Source: Diaporthe sp. PMI_573 (Eukaryota; Ascomycota; Sordariomycetes; Diaporthales; Diaporthaceae). Taken from it: 64,000 bases of DNA. Under the pieces are notes generated by a model, which made no database searches, was not told the DNA's origin, and saw only the letters and a program-made list of their open reading frames with translations. Made by a program: the position numbers and the translations under genes. Numbering within the stretch: the stretch's first letter is position 1; each line of letters begins with the position of its first letter. The stretch spans positions 1 to 64,000 of the forward strand of contig JAJTUP010000108.1 of assembly GCA_021399435.1 (NCBI GenBank), given 5' to 3'. This document shows positions 23,612 through 36,190 of the stretch, piece by piece.

Positions 23612-24876
23612 CGTGGTTGGCGATTTGGGCGGCTGTATAGGTAAGGACCTGATGGTAGAAACGCGTTCTTAATCTCGCATCTAAGTTTGTTTACAAATAG
23701 GCAGAATTGGGCGGTGAGGGCGCCCTACTAAAATTTGAAAAGACCGCTATGCTTAATTGCCATTTCTCTATCTATGTGTTAATTAGATTCTGGATACCCT
23801 CACTAATAGTCGAGTAATGTGTAAGTCAAGTTGTTGGGTTTTGGTGGGTGGCGGCAAATTTGGCTGTGCCGGATGGTGGTGGTGCATGGTACTTCAGGAA
23901 CCATGTTAAGTCGGTCCATGGTGTTAAGCTTCGGACAACAGAACAAGTCCAGCAGAGGCGGGCTCGTAACTTTAAGTTACGGTGTGGGCAATCTGGTTGA
24001 CCCATCTATGGGACTGTAATATTATAGAGGTCCGTCTTATAGTAATGAGATGCGAGGTGTAAGAACATAAAGCTGCATAGTGTGGATCATTTCAGAAACC
24101 ACGTCCAGTCAGTTCACACGATTAGGCTTCGCATGAACTTCTTTCACATGTTCAGTATTCCGTACTTTGTGTACAACGGGACACGTACCTCGACAGCTAG
24201 CCATTCGCCCTATCGGCCTCCGTACTCGAGCGGCGGAAGACCCGCAAGACGTTGGGTGGCGCCTCCCGATACGAGCGAGCCACGCGGCCCGCCCTCGAGG
24301 CCCGCCCCAGATGCTCGCGATTGGAGCCGGAGAGGCTCTGCGACGGGCGCCATGCACGGTCCCGACTCGGCCCTTGAGGCGTCCCCTCACGTTCACCACG
24401 ACCTGAGTGGCGGAGGCGGTGCTGGTGACCAACGACCAACGCCACGCCTCGAACCGTAGGGTAGTGACACAGCCCCTCGGGCACGCAGTGCTGCCTAATT
24501 CTTATCCGATGCACGACTCGACAAGAGCCTTCACCCTCCCAATCCGCCCACGAGGCCAGGATACGTACGAGACGGGTTCCTTATTAGGTATGACGGGTGC
24601 TGCCATTCTTCTACTACATAGGCAACTCGAGGAGTCAGGGTCGATGCCTTTCTTCGCGAAGTCGGCTTCTTTCTATCCGACCTCCCAGTTTGCGAAAGAT
24701 TCACGGCAGGCTGCGAGTCAATTGCCCAAACTCCTAGTCCGATAACTCCCGTTGGTAGAACGTAGGTGAGTCGTGCATTGCAGCACAACCAGAGCCTTAG
24801 TCTGCACCGGTTCGTGGTAAAGTCCGCATAGATGATGGTAACTCTGCCGTATAGACGCCACGAAGAACGAGCCAAG
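23612..24876. other. Boundary of AT-rich repeats and GC-rich island, upstream of the giant gene
   Basis: Base composition shifts from AT-rich to GC-rich near 24.06-24.2 kb. Several overlapping frames of 60-180 codons lie at 24082-25082 on both strands. They show no domain and look like products of GC-rich sequence. The promoter and 5' UTR of the next gene should lie here. I could not pick out a convincing TATA box. Confidence 0.4.
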
Positions 24877-27800
24877 ATGGAAAGCACAGCAGACATTGCT
24901 TCGCGGCTCGACCTCCGATACCAGATCAACCACCTGTTCCTCCTGCCTAAGACGCCCCAGAAGGACGACATCGACCCGGTTCTCGAAAATGAGCTGGTAG
25001 CGAGCGTCCTGCGTTCTCTTAGAGCATTTAGAGAAGCTCTCAGCGACGCGCGACCACCCGCTGTCGACGTGTGCCTTGGCATGTTGCGACGGATGCTGTC
25101 GGTTCGAGCGCCGGGGACGCGGCTCGACCCGGAGCAGTTGGAGAAGGAAATCCGTCAGCTGAGGGATACAGGTACGTGCTCCGTTCTGTGCCTAACTGCG
25201 CCAGCCGCTCTGCAGATCTAACAAGGTTGAGCCCAGAGTGCCTCTTGCTCCATCTCCGAGCCCAGAATGCCGGCCTCCTCGTGACCGCAAGCACCAACGA
25301 GTTCGTCTTCGAGGCCTTTGAGCTCCTGGCGGCCAACGAGTACGTTACCTCTTGCACTGGCCGTCTGATTCGACAATTCCCCGGCCCGGCGGTTGCTGTG
25401 GATCGGAGCATCGTTACCGAGGATAACTTCTTGCCCGAGTTGGCCTACGTCCTGTGTAAGCTCGACATCGACGTGTCTCCCACGACGCAGCCCAAGACAA
25501 AAAAGGCTGGGAAACAGCATGCGGAGGAGCGAGATACCGTGTCGCCTATATTGGTCACCAGCATGCTGGTTGGTCTCTTGCGAGGTCTCGGACGGGACGC
25601 GAAGGTGGCTCGGATCTGCAAGCGCAGCCGGGAGCAGGTCAACTGGGATAACGCAAGGCTTCCATGGCATCGGTGTGCTTGCTGGCTCCTCCTCCGCGTC
25701 GGCCTCCGCCTCGTGCTTGATCGAGCCGCCGGGGCCACCGGCCGGTCCCTGTACAAGCCCTTCATCGTCTGCTTCCTTGGCTCGGTGCTGCAGGATGCAT
25801 GCAGGCAGGACCCCGCGCTTCACCCCGACACCCTGTACGCGATGAACGCCAAGGTCGTTCGCCGGCTTCACAAGCTCAACCCCGACCCTTCAGCTCCCTG
25901 GCTCCAGATCTTGATGTACGTCGTCACAGAGAGCAGTGAACTTCTCAAGACGACATGGAAGATGACCCAGCACTTGGAAAGCTTGGGGACGAAGCTTGAT
26001 TTCGGAAACCTTGGAACCCTCCGATTCGACGCGGACACAACCCTCAGCCTCGTCAACCTCGAGCCCTTCTTCGGCTGGGTTCGCGACCGTGTGCCTCCCA
26101 CCGACGACGAGATCGGGTCCGGCGACACGACCGAACTTCTCAGGCAAAAGGCCGAAACGCTGCCGTCGTCCATTCCCCGCGCGAGCAGGCCTGTCATGTC
26201 TGGCTTCCGGCTCATTGTCTTAGAGGCTTGGGTCACATCGCACCTAGACTCCTGGAGGTCGCGCAGGAAGTCGGCGTTGAGCGCTCCTGAGGTGGAGGCC
26301 GACATGTGCCAGCTACGAGACCTCATTGAGAGCTATCACGCGGCAGCACGTACCGAGTACGAAGGCAACCCAGAGTCCCTCTCCCGCATGTACTTGACGA
26401 TGACCGAGCTCTGGGCCGCCCTGGACGAGCGGGCATGCGCGGATACGCCGCTGCTGCAGGACTACAACCCTGGCTTCCCGACAGATCTGTTTCATCGCCT
26501 CATATTGCCGAGGAAGGATCAGATGATGCGACTTTGCCGGCTGGAGGCGTATCTTGCACGACGAACAGGCTCTGGGAAACGGCTACCGTTTGAGCAGTTT
26601 GGCGCTTTGTCCTCCTTCGCCGTCCGTTACTTCAACGAATCACCCGTCCACCAACAGCTCCTGGAGAAAATCACAGTCGACGCTGAAAACCGGAAGCAGG
26701 ACAAGTTGAGGGAGTTGAAGCAAAAAAAGGAGCAACATGCCGAGCTCACACGGATCATCGCCGGCCTGTCCCATAAAACCTGGTGGGACACGAGCTCAGG
26801 CCGACATCGATGCAATCACAACTGTCCGCACTGTAATTTGACCAGGACTAGGGACGCCATATCAATTCACATCTTCGAATGGCCTCTCCCCTGTCGAGAA
26901 GTCGAAGCTAAGGCCGCCGTCTTCGAGATCAGCGTGCCAGAGCCGTTGGCCATCTGGCGCGAAGTCACGCTCGGGCTGCTCGCGGGCGGTTTCCAAAACG
27001 CAGGCCGCGTTGCTAGCTCGGGCGAAAAGCTTTACTTTGTCTCCAACTTTGACGGACTGCGCCCATTTGTGATTCGCCGTACTCGCGTCGAACCGGCATC
27101 AACCGCCAAGCCTTTCACCGTCGCCCACTACCGTTCTATACCGATGTGGGGAGCTACACCGGACGACGTTTGCAAACCGCATGGATGTGACTACAAGTAC
27201 TACGATTGCGAGCTCATGGTACGAATCGAGGATTCCGTGGCGAGTCCCCAGGTACCGGGCAATTGCTCGTTTGCGGCGGCAGTGCCGCCACCGTTGAGCG
27301 ACTGGATCGCATCTACGGCGCACAGTTCGAACGACGTGATAGCCGCGCAGTCCGCATGTCCTACCAATATGCGACTCGACGCATTCCGAGCCTTTGGGCA
27401 CCTCCGGGCCGGCGTCCGAATCCAGTGGCTTAACCTTCTTTGCGAGCTGCTGGCCCCGGCTCTCGATTTTGATACCGAAGGTACTTGGCTCCTCGTCCTA
27501 CAGTCAGTGAGCGAGGCCGGGCCTTCGAACAATACGGACCTTCGCGTCGCGCACGAGATCATACAGGTCGAGGGCTTCTCGGAACGCATGGTCGGAGCCA
27601 TGGCCACCTCTCTGGGCCGGATTGAGAAGAGTTGGGAGCATGCCGTAATGTTAGCCGGCCTTGTGGTCTTGGCCACCCGACTGCTCTCCCTCGCGGCCGC
27701 CGAGAAGCATCGGGATCAGCTTAGCGGTCTTTGTGCGCGCCTCCGAAGAGTTGCTAGCGCATGGGCCAAGAAGCTCCTTATAATGCTGGGCCGCAGCACG

Positions 27801-30800
27801 ACGGCGGAGGAGAACGCATATTGGTCGCAGCGCGTCCTTTTCTCGTCGCTCACATGCATCGCCACATTCGACGCCGACACGAAGGTATTGGCCCGGACAC
27901 TAGCCTTGGAGGACGAGGCAGCTCTCCTTGCTGAGGCCTCGATGCTGGCTCGAGAGTACCTCCCGGCGTCGGGCCGTCCGTCTGGGTCTCTTGAGCTGGT
28001 CTTGTTCCACCGCTGGCAGTGGATAGCGTATGAGACCCAACCGATTCTCAGCGCCGAGGCGACCTCGGGAGGGAACGGCTATCTCGACCGCGCGGTCAAG
28101 CAGTTATGGCCGGACTGCCCGGCCTCCAACGAGTGGGTGGCAGGCGGGGGTGCACAGAAACATGTCCTGAGAACCACAGTCCCCCCTCGGACCGGGAAGC
28201 GTCCCATGCAGATCTCGTACAACATCCTCACGGGCGGACTTTTTGTCAATGGCTTCCCACTGAGGACACTTCCCTCCGAGATCCGAGAAACGGCCGACTA
28301 CCGGCGGCTCTTCGACACGCAGAGTCTCAGCGTCATGCCTTCTGCCGCGCCTCAGATGCAGTTCTCCTCTGCCGCTCTTTACGAAGGATTCGAGGTTCAT
28401 CTTGCCATGATCTCCAGGAATCTCGTCGTCCGTGCCGTCCGCGCTGGTCGAACTTTCGAATATATCCCGCCCTGCCGCCTGGAAGGGGACTTTCCCGCTT
28501 CGTTTGTCAGTGACTTCGCTCACTGGCTGAGCCTAGACACCCTTGAGGTCGAGTTTCGGCCCATCCAAAAGCCATGGATCTCATCGCCGGACAACTGGAC
28601 CATGCGCCGCATCGGTGGGCGGTATTTCTTGGCAAAAGGCGGCTACCGTCTGGTCGATCCTCGGAGCCCGACGGCAAGGACCATCTCCAACATACTCCTC
28701 GCCATCGAGTCCGCTCCCCGCCTGCATCTTGTTTTCGAACGCGGAACGCAAAGGCTTCAGATCGATCTGCCCCGAATCGGTATCAACTTCTTCCTCTACC
28801 AGGGGGATTCTACGATCAAGTCCAAGCAGTACGGGGGAATGTGTATCGACGAAGACCAGCATCTTGGGAGCCTGATCGGTTTTCGCAACAAGCTAGTACT
28901 TTGTCGAGGGACCAGCGACTCCAAAGTCCTATCCTCCCGGAAGGTCCTACTACCTCAGGGTACCATCTCCTACCGGCGCACGGAGAGACACGTGGAGGTG
29001 AGCATAGCAACGGCATCCTCTGGTTCTCACTACGTCTATGTCGTCGACGACCTACTCGGGCGGCTTGTCGACAGCGGTACTCTGCAGAGCAAACTCTTGC
29101 TCGCCTACCTGCACGCACTAACCTCTCACTGCCTCCCGGACCTCCTTACAGGCCGGACGGGAACGGAAGAAGCTCTACGCATCCTCCGGTCGGCAGCCGT
29201 CCTGTCCTTTCCGAGGCTCGACGAACGCTGCCGGGAGTTCCTGGGCGATATCGCCGCGCTCAGCCCCGTCCGCCACTACTACCCCGAGCATTTGTCGTGC
29301 ATGGAGCGGACGGAGTGGTCGGCGCTGCCCCCCCTCTCGCAGCACGAAGACTTCTACCGAGTAGCCCAGAAGATCATGGCACATGCGGCAGACTGCGAGC
29401 TCTTCTGGGACGGACCAACCCCTAAGTCGCCCATCAAGGAATCCCAGGACGCCCTCGTCCGTCGCGCCGTCATCAGGAACTCGACGTTCCGAGTCTCCGA
29501 GTTCGGTGCAGAAGAGGATAGCACGGGCCAGGATCGGGAGTATCTCGGTCGTGCCGACCTCGACGGCTTGCAGATGGCGTATCGATGCACCGTTTTCCTC
29601 GACTCCCGAGGTCAAGCGCTAATGACGCCGCCCGTCAGTGATCTCAAGAGGATTCTTCTGAATGTGATTGGCTCCGAGCTCGAGGGACCTTCTGCCGTCA
29701 CAGGTAGACCAGTCCTAGAGCTTCGGTTCGACGTGGAATGGCTGACGGAGCCGGCCGATGCAATTCGGGGGCTCTGGTGCAGGCTGGACGAGGCGCTTTC
29801 ATTGACAAGGTTATCTGGGGACAAATACCGGCTGATGTTCTTCTTCGCAGGCATGGTCTTTGCCCAGGATTGCGAATGGGAGGTGGTGCAGCTCCTCCTC
29901 GCCAAAGCCCTGGTTCGGCCGATCAACTCCGTCCAGATCCCGAACGAGCCGCAGTTCAACCTGGAGTATGGGTGGGAACCATGCAGGAATAGACTGGCGA
30001 CCATTGTCGAAGAAGCAGGGCAACCGTACGAGCAAAGCTCCGAGTCCTCATCGTCGCGTCGTCCAGGGGAGTCCCATGATGAGGCCGACCGACGACGCCT
30101 GAATGAGTGGCACGTGGCCAGGAGACGTTGCATCGAGGGTTTCGTACAGGACCTGCAGAAACAACATCCGTGCAAGTCGGTTCTCGTCCCACATGACATG
30201 AGGTACCAGCGATACATCGAGATATGGACGATCAGCGACAACGTCCGGCAGCTCTTCTTGGAAACGTATCGAAATCACCGGCTCGACAAATATATCGACG
30301 AATTGCTCCACGAGATGAGTCGGGTTCAAATTGTGCCTATCAAACTGCCCTCCGAGAGTAGACTTCAGCTTGCTGTACAACCGATGCCAACCCGGTCGAA
30401 GTTGAAACACCCTTCTCGAATCGGACATGTTACATTCGACTCGCTTCTCCTTCGATGTGCTCCCGCAACGTCCCGGCCGCCCGCCGCAGACTTCTCCGCC
30501 TACTTTTACAGGATCCACGGCGCCACGGAAGATTCAAGACTTGCCGCCCTTTTGAACAAGCTCAAGGGAGTCACGTCTAAGGGTGAAAACTGCCGCTCGG
30601 CACAAGGAGCGTTACATCGAGGATCTGCGCCAGAGCTCCGAGGCCCATCGGTCCAACGAGAGGAACATCGGTACGGCAAGGCTCCACGGGGATGTGGACG
30701 CCCGTGGTGTTGCCCTGCTGGTCCAGCAGTCTGCCTGTCATGAGCGGGTCCGCGAGATCCGTCAGGCAATAGACGACTGCTTGCAGGGCACGTCTATCGC

Positions 30801-33800
30801 AGAGAAAGCAGCATATGCCAGTAGTGTCTGGCCGCGCGTGTCGGCCGTGTGTCTGCTGCAGCGACTCTCACGGCACCACTGGAACAGGCTCTCGCCGGGG
30901 TGGAAGCAGTGCATAGCGAATTACGCCCTGGCCGTGGCTTATCTTCAGCAAGCCGAGCGGCTCGTCGATTCCAGCGCCCAGCCCACCGATCTCCTCAGAG
31001 AGCTTACGTCTTCTCCCCACACCTGGGACATCCTCAGTTACCCGGAATCGCTGCTTCTGGAAGTCGAACAGGGGCTGCTGATCCGCAAGGTGCAAGACGA
31101 GGTCGCGTCCGAGATGAGGGAACCTCGGTACGGCCACAGTAGCGTCGTCCAACTGAACATGGGCGAGGGCAAGTCGTCGGTCATTGTTCCAATCGTCGCT
31201 GCTGCCTTGGCAGACGGTTCTCGCCTGGTGCGCTGTATTGTGGGAAAGCCGCAGTCGAAACAGATGGAGTACACCCTGGTCAACCGTCTCGGCGGTCTGC
31301 TAAATCGTCGCGTCTTCTTCCTCCCCTTCTCGCGCTCCTTGAAACCTACGGCTTCCGCAGCCAGACAGATCCAGCGTATGCTCAGGACCTGCCGGGAGGA
31401 GGGGGGCGTGCTGCTTGTGCAGCCCGAACATCTGCTCTCGTTCCAATTGATGGGGCTGGAGTATAGCCACTCTCCGGACCCCGATATAGCCGCCCGGGGA
31501 AAGATGATACTGGATATCCACGACGAGTGCGGCCGGGTGGCGCGTGATATTGTCGACGAAAGCGACGAGAACTTCAGCGTCAGATTTGAGCTGGTCTACA
31601 CCATGGGCTCGCAGCAGCCGGTGGACCACAGTCCGGACCGCTGGACGGTCATCCAGGCCGTCCTCCAGCTCGTCCGGGTTCACGTGAAGAAATATTTCGA
31701 TTATGCCTCGGCCCCAGTGCTGTTCGAAGAGGGCGACTCCGGTGGCTTCCCCATGATTCGCATCCTCGAGGCGTGGGCAGGTGACTTCCTGCTCCAGAAA
31801 GTCGCCCAAGACATCTGCTCGCACGGGCTGAAGGGATTCCCGATCCAGCATCAGTCAAAACAGATCAGGCGTCTTGCGCTCGACTACATGGTCAGTTCGG
31901 AGGCCACAGACGACGGCATCGAGATGATATACGGAGAATCCGCCGGCTCCTCGTCGACGTCGGCCGCTAAAACCCTGCTCCTGCTGCGAGGGCTGTTTTC
32001 GAAGGGCATCCTCGATTTCTGCCTCCGTCAGAAGAGGTACCGCGTGCATTATGGCCTAGCCCTCAAGCGGCGGCCGCCGACCATGCTGGCGGTTCCCTAT
32101 CGGGCGAAGGATTCCCCCGCCCCGCGGTCCGAGTTCAGCCACCCGGATGTCGTCATCGTTCTCACCTGTCTTAGCTACTACTACGGCGGCCTCTCGAACG
32201 ACGAGCTCTCTGTCTGTTTCGAGCACCTGTCCAAGTCGGACCGCGCTGAGCAGGAATATGACGGCTGGGCCCGCGAGGCGCCCAAGCTGGACGCCTCGCT
32301 CCGCTACTACTCGGCTATCAACGTAAAAGACCGCAAGCAGTGCCTGGAAGTGGTGTTTCCCGCACTGCGTTACGGAAAGTCGGTTGTCGACTTCTACCTG
32401 TCGACGGTTGTGTTCCCTAGGGAGATGAAAGAGTTTCCCCTCAAGCTCTCGGCATCGGGATGGGATTTGGCCAAGCGGAAAACACACCCACTCACTGGCT
32501 TCAGCGGGACGAACGACTCGAAATACGTCCTGCCGTTGCCGATCCGATCACTCGACCTTCGGGAACAGCAACACACTAACGCCGCCGTCCTTGAATGCCT
32601 TATCGGCGACGAGAACTGCGTCATGGAAATCACCCCGGCCGAATCCCAGAGCACGACGGACGCTCTCCTGGCGGCGGTAGTCGGCTGTGAGCCCAAGGTT
32701 CAGGTCATTCTCGACGTAGGCGCCCAGATTATCCAACTGGACAATAGGCAAATGGCCGAAGCCTGGCTCCGAATAGCCCCCGAGAAGGCGGAGGCGGCCA
32801 TCTTTTTCAACAACTGCGACGAGCTTCTGGTTCTTACGAGGAATGGCATGGTGGAAAGGTTTCTCACGTCGTCTTTCTCGAACCAGACGGACCGTTGTTT
32901 GGTCTTCCTCGACCAGGAGCACACCCGAGGTACTGACCTGAGGCTGCCCGACCATTTTCGCGCCGCCGTCACGCTTGGGCCCAAGATAACCAAGGATGCT
33001 CTGGCCCAAGGTAGCTTACACCGTCTTCCCAGCGTCTTGTTACAAGCTAACATTTTCCTAGCGAGCATGCGTATGCGAAAACTCGGAAAGGGTCAATCCG
33101 TCGTCTTTTGCGCGTTCCCTGAGATGCAGCACAAGATTCGAGCCCGACTAGGCACCCCTACCAACAAGCCAATAACGGTGTCGGACGTTCTGGGGTGGTC
33201 CATATACGAAACATGGGACGAGACTCTGCGCAGCATCCCACTCTGGGCCACGCAGGGCATCCGCCACCAGCGTCAGTCTATCATATGGGACCGCGCCGAG
33301 GCCAAAGGAGCCCAAGGTGGACTCGTCTTCTCTGCCGAGGACATCAACGACTATCTGGAAGACGAAGCACAGACACTCGAGCAGCGCTATAGACGCAATG
33401 TGAGAGGTAACGGGGTTGATGCCGTGCCGGAGAGTGCCGACAAGGAGCCCATTCTCGCAGGGGAGGAGCTTAGACAGATCAAGAGGACATGCGACCTGTT
33501 TGAAATCACCACGCTGGGCTCTGTCTCGCTACAGGAGGAGCAGGAGCGCGAGCTGGCCACCGAGGTCGAAGAAGAGCGGCAGGTCGAGCGCCCAGCGCCT
33601 GCAAAACCGAGCGCACACTCGCTTCATCCAGATGTCCGACGGTTTGTACGGAGCGGCATCGCGAGTCTGCCAAGTCAAGGCATCATCCCGGTCTTCCGGG
33701 CATTGGAACGGACGAGCGCGGCCCAGATCTTCGCCCCGTCGAACTTTGACCGGCAACCACAAGACTTATTGGCTACCGTCGATTTCGCCCGGACAGTCGT

Positions 33801-34368
33801 CCCCACTACGCGCTTCTGCGCCGACGCCTTCCAGAGATCGGTGCAATGGATTCTCGCCGGCTCACCGGGAGGTGTCGAGACACCCCCGAGACAACTGCTG
33901 ATCTTGAGCCCATGGGAGGCGGACCGGCTTCTGCCCGAGATCCGGATTTCTAAGCGCACGACTTTGCATCTTTACCGTCCTCGAGGGAGCCTCAGCTTCC
34001 CGTCGCTTGAAGATCTCATGACATTCACACTGCCTGCTGTTCCAAGGGGGTGGACACCTCCACGGCTTGCCGTCATGCAGCTGAACCTGTTTGCCGGGCA
34101 GCTGTACCTCAATTCGTACGAAGAGTACATCCGGCTGTGTAAGTACCTCGGGGTCTCTCACCGAGAAAACACCGGGGATGAAACCATTCCCATCGACGGC
34201 TTTATCGGGGCGACAGCTGGCGACTCGACGTGTACCTTCGCGTCGAGCCCGCTATCGTTCTTAGACGTTCTGTACAAGAGGATCCGGGGAGACGAACTCG
34301 ACATGGGAGAATCCCATCTGGGGAAGGTATTGAGCGGGCAAATACTGTCTGAAGGAGATTTCAAGTAA
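24877..34368 (+). CDS. Giant DUF6606-DUF3638-DUF3645 protein, with an apparent frameshift
   Basis: Exon 1 runs from ATG 24877 (MESTADIAS) to 25171. A 44-nt intron (GTACGT, CTAAC, TGCAG; 25172-25215) joins in frame to 25216. Exon 2 stays open to about 30580, then continues one base out of frame to the stop at 34368, about 3150 residues in all, a usual size for this family. The N-terminal NHLFLLPKTPQKDD is DUF6606-like. A Cys/His cluster (CNHNCPHC) lies near residue 631. DUF3638 holds a P-loop-like NMGEGKSS near residue 2080 and ARDIVDESDE near 2210. DUF3645 holds LAVPYRAKDSPAPRSEF and LTCLSYYYGGLS, and a later LDQEHTRGTDL resembles a helicase DEAH-type motif. The architecture suggests a large P-loop ATPase. 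Database names such as ubiquitinyl hydrolase are automatic, and the true role is unknown. An extra G in the GGG at 30581-30583 would explain the shift. Confidence 0.88.
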
Positions 34369-34500
34369 ACCCTATGGAGTTCCTGGCTGGTGACGCATAT
34401 CTGAGGCCATAGCTGGTCCGGCCGCGCCAACTCCGCTTAGTTTGCTTTGGTCATACCCCTAAGTCTTGGGATAGGGGACGCTACCTTTTGTAAGAATACA

Positions 34501-34908
34501 ATGCACCCGTGTGCTTTCATTCGACGACTTGAGCTTGTACCCAGCCAGCTTTCCCTACGCCCAAGAGAACATATGGACCTGGTTAGAAAAATACTGTCGC
34601 AGTCATCCCAGATTGAGCATTTGGAGCTGGCCGGGCCTTTTGACTTCGCTGGTTGTCAGATTCGGTCCCCCCTCAAGCATGTCCAGCTCTCGGGGATAGA
34701 AGGTTTACCTCCTCCGTCAAGCAGCTGGGAACTGCGGAGCCTCCAGATCAGCGGCCTCGACATCTGCGGCCCGGGACTCAGCTCTGTTTTGATCCTGCGA
34801 GCCAGACCCACCAAGCACGATCCGGTTCGTCCTCTAGAATTAGACCAGATTGTATCCCTACATACGTGGCAGAAGTACCTTCCCACAACATGTGAAAGAA
34901 GTTCATGA
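34501..34908 (+). CDS. Hypothetical leucine-rich ORF downstream of the giant gene
   Basis: A 135-codon + frame opens at ATG 34501 (MHPCAFIRRLEL). It has a loose leucine-rich pattern (HLELAGPF, HVQLSG, SLQISGLDI), like fungal F-box/LRR-type proteins. It lacks an F-box and is short, so it may be a fragment of a larger lost gene or a chance frame in GC-rich DNA. It begins only about 130 bp after the giant gene's stop. Confidence 0.3.
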   Translation: MHPCAFIRRLELVPSQLSLRPREHMDLVRKILSQSSQIEHLELAGPFDFAGCQIRSPLKHVQLSGIEGLPPPSSSWELRSLQISGLDICGPGLSSVLILRARPTKHDPVRPLELDQIVSLHTWQKYLPTTCERSS

Positions 34909-34995
34909 GATGGATCAATATCGGGTGAGACAAAGGTTAACAAAGGTTGTATGAAAGCGGAATGTAGTTGTTCCAGAGCAGTATACCCCCAATAT

Positions 34996-35490
34996 CTAGC
35001 TGCCTTCTGCGAGTTGTCGGGAAAGCTCACGAACAAAGCTCCGGCACTTAGAGCAATCCTTCCAGCCATCTCTAAATACATGCTCCGACTGAATCTTGCA
35101 ATCAGCCTCCTTGACAGGCTTGCCCTTTTTCTTCTTGCCTATGTTAGAAGTTGTGAAGCTCCAGAACTCGTCCTCTTTATTTTCAGGCTTAAGCGCTAGG
35201 TCCGGTCCCACGAGCTTGCCAGTCTTCTTTTTTTTTGTCCTTCTTGACCTTTCGTTTGGGCATGACCTCCGGCTCTGGTTCCGGCTCTGGTTCCGGCTCT
35301 GGTGCTGGTTTGGGATGCGGCTCGACGGAAGTCTAGAAGTCATTGCCATCTTTCAACTCAAGCACCGGCGTTAATTCGGGCTCGGCAGATGCCTCCTCAA
35401 ATACAGGTTCCGGTTCGAGCTCGGCAGGTGCCTCCTCAGATATAGGTTCAGTTGTTATATCTGATAGTCTTTCCTGCCGTCAGCCGCCTG
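34996..35490 (-). pseudogene. C-terminal remnant of an acidic/Lys-rich repeat protein
   Basis: On the minus strand a likely 3' splice site (CTGACGGCAG) precedes ERLSDITTEPISEEAP. There follow a Pro-Glu repeat (PAPEPEPEPEPE), a Lys-rich block, EDEFWSFTTSNIGKKKKGKP and a tail with a CSKC pair ending SRQLAEGS-stop at 34996. A TAG sits where DFW is expected (compare DEFW in the second unit), and the frame slips in a 9-base A/T run near 35230. Both point to decay, though the homopolymer slip could be a sequencing error. Similar PEPE...DEFW...KKKKGK tails end some large fungal proteins. The remainder of the gene upstream (right side) is not recognisable. Confidence 0.45.
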
Positions 35491-35867
35491 AGATTTATCT
35501 TGAAATAGTTAGCACAGGGGACGATCTGTATTTGCACCTCAGCTTTTATTTATATCCTTATTTTTAAACCTCTAGCAGGAAAGCTATTTAAACTCTTTTC
35601 TACTCCTTCCTTCTTCCTTCCTCTTCCTATCTTAAAAACTCTCTCCAAACCTAAGACTCTGCCAATGCAAGCCATACATCACCTTCATCTACGAAGAGAC
35701 TCTCCTCTCCACCTCTCAAACTCACTCCCACCTTCCTGTCTTTTGGCAGCGATCTCGCCAGTATACAAACCTGCAAACCCTAGTCTCTGGCAGCCATCCT
35801 CTCACTTCAACCTTAAGAGATCTCCCACAGCTTGGCGAACTTCACTTGTGTCACGCAAGCTTTCACG

Positions 35868-36141
35868 ATGTCTCCATCTCCTAAGGTGCTTTTAGCCAAA
35901 TTTGATACTCTAGGTCTTTGCTAACAGTGAACACCTTTAGTACCTGTTTGAGGCCCCATTTGAGGCTTACGATCCTTAAGGCCATGGCCGCGTAGATTGG
36001 CAGGAAGCTATTGTTCTTGCAAAAGAACAGCGAAAATTCCATTGGCAGTATATCCTCCCAGCTCTCTGCCAACTCGATACCAAGTTCCCGAACAACTGGG
36101 TCTTCTGGGTTATGGTCTCTGTGCCTGATAGCATTTCTTAG
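35868..36141 (+). pseudogene. Short decayed coding fragment, family unknown
   Basis: An ATG at 35868 after a CT-rich 5'-UTR-like tract (about 35590-35860) opens MSPSPKVLLAKFDTLGL. One frame slip then leads into HL-stop-YLFEAPFEAYDP-stop-GHG, VDWQEAIVLAKEQRKFHWQY and LDTKFPNNWVFWVM, ending at TAG 36139. The two inner stops are TAG and TAA where CAG and CAA would read Gln. The hydrophobic/charged pattern and CT-rich leader suggest a once-real gene. I do not recognise the domain. Confidence 0.35.
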
Positions 36142-36190
36142 CAGCACTTCCGGTGGAGTTGTGGGCTAGGCGCAGATTTCCAGCTGTAGA

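Noticed and set aside
24082..25082. Overlapping ORFs of 79-183 codons on both strands upstream of the giant gene
   Set aside because: They overlap each other in several frames, show no domain, and reflect the low stop frequency of GC-rich DNA.
25218..34430. Many ORFs of 60-280 codons on both strands inside the giant gene
   Set aside because: They are shadows of the main frame, which alone matches known domains.
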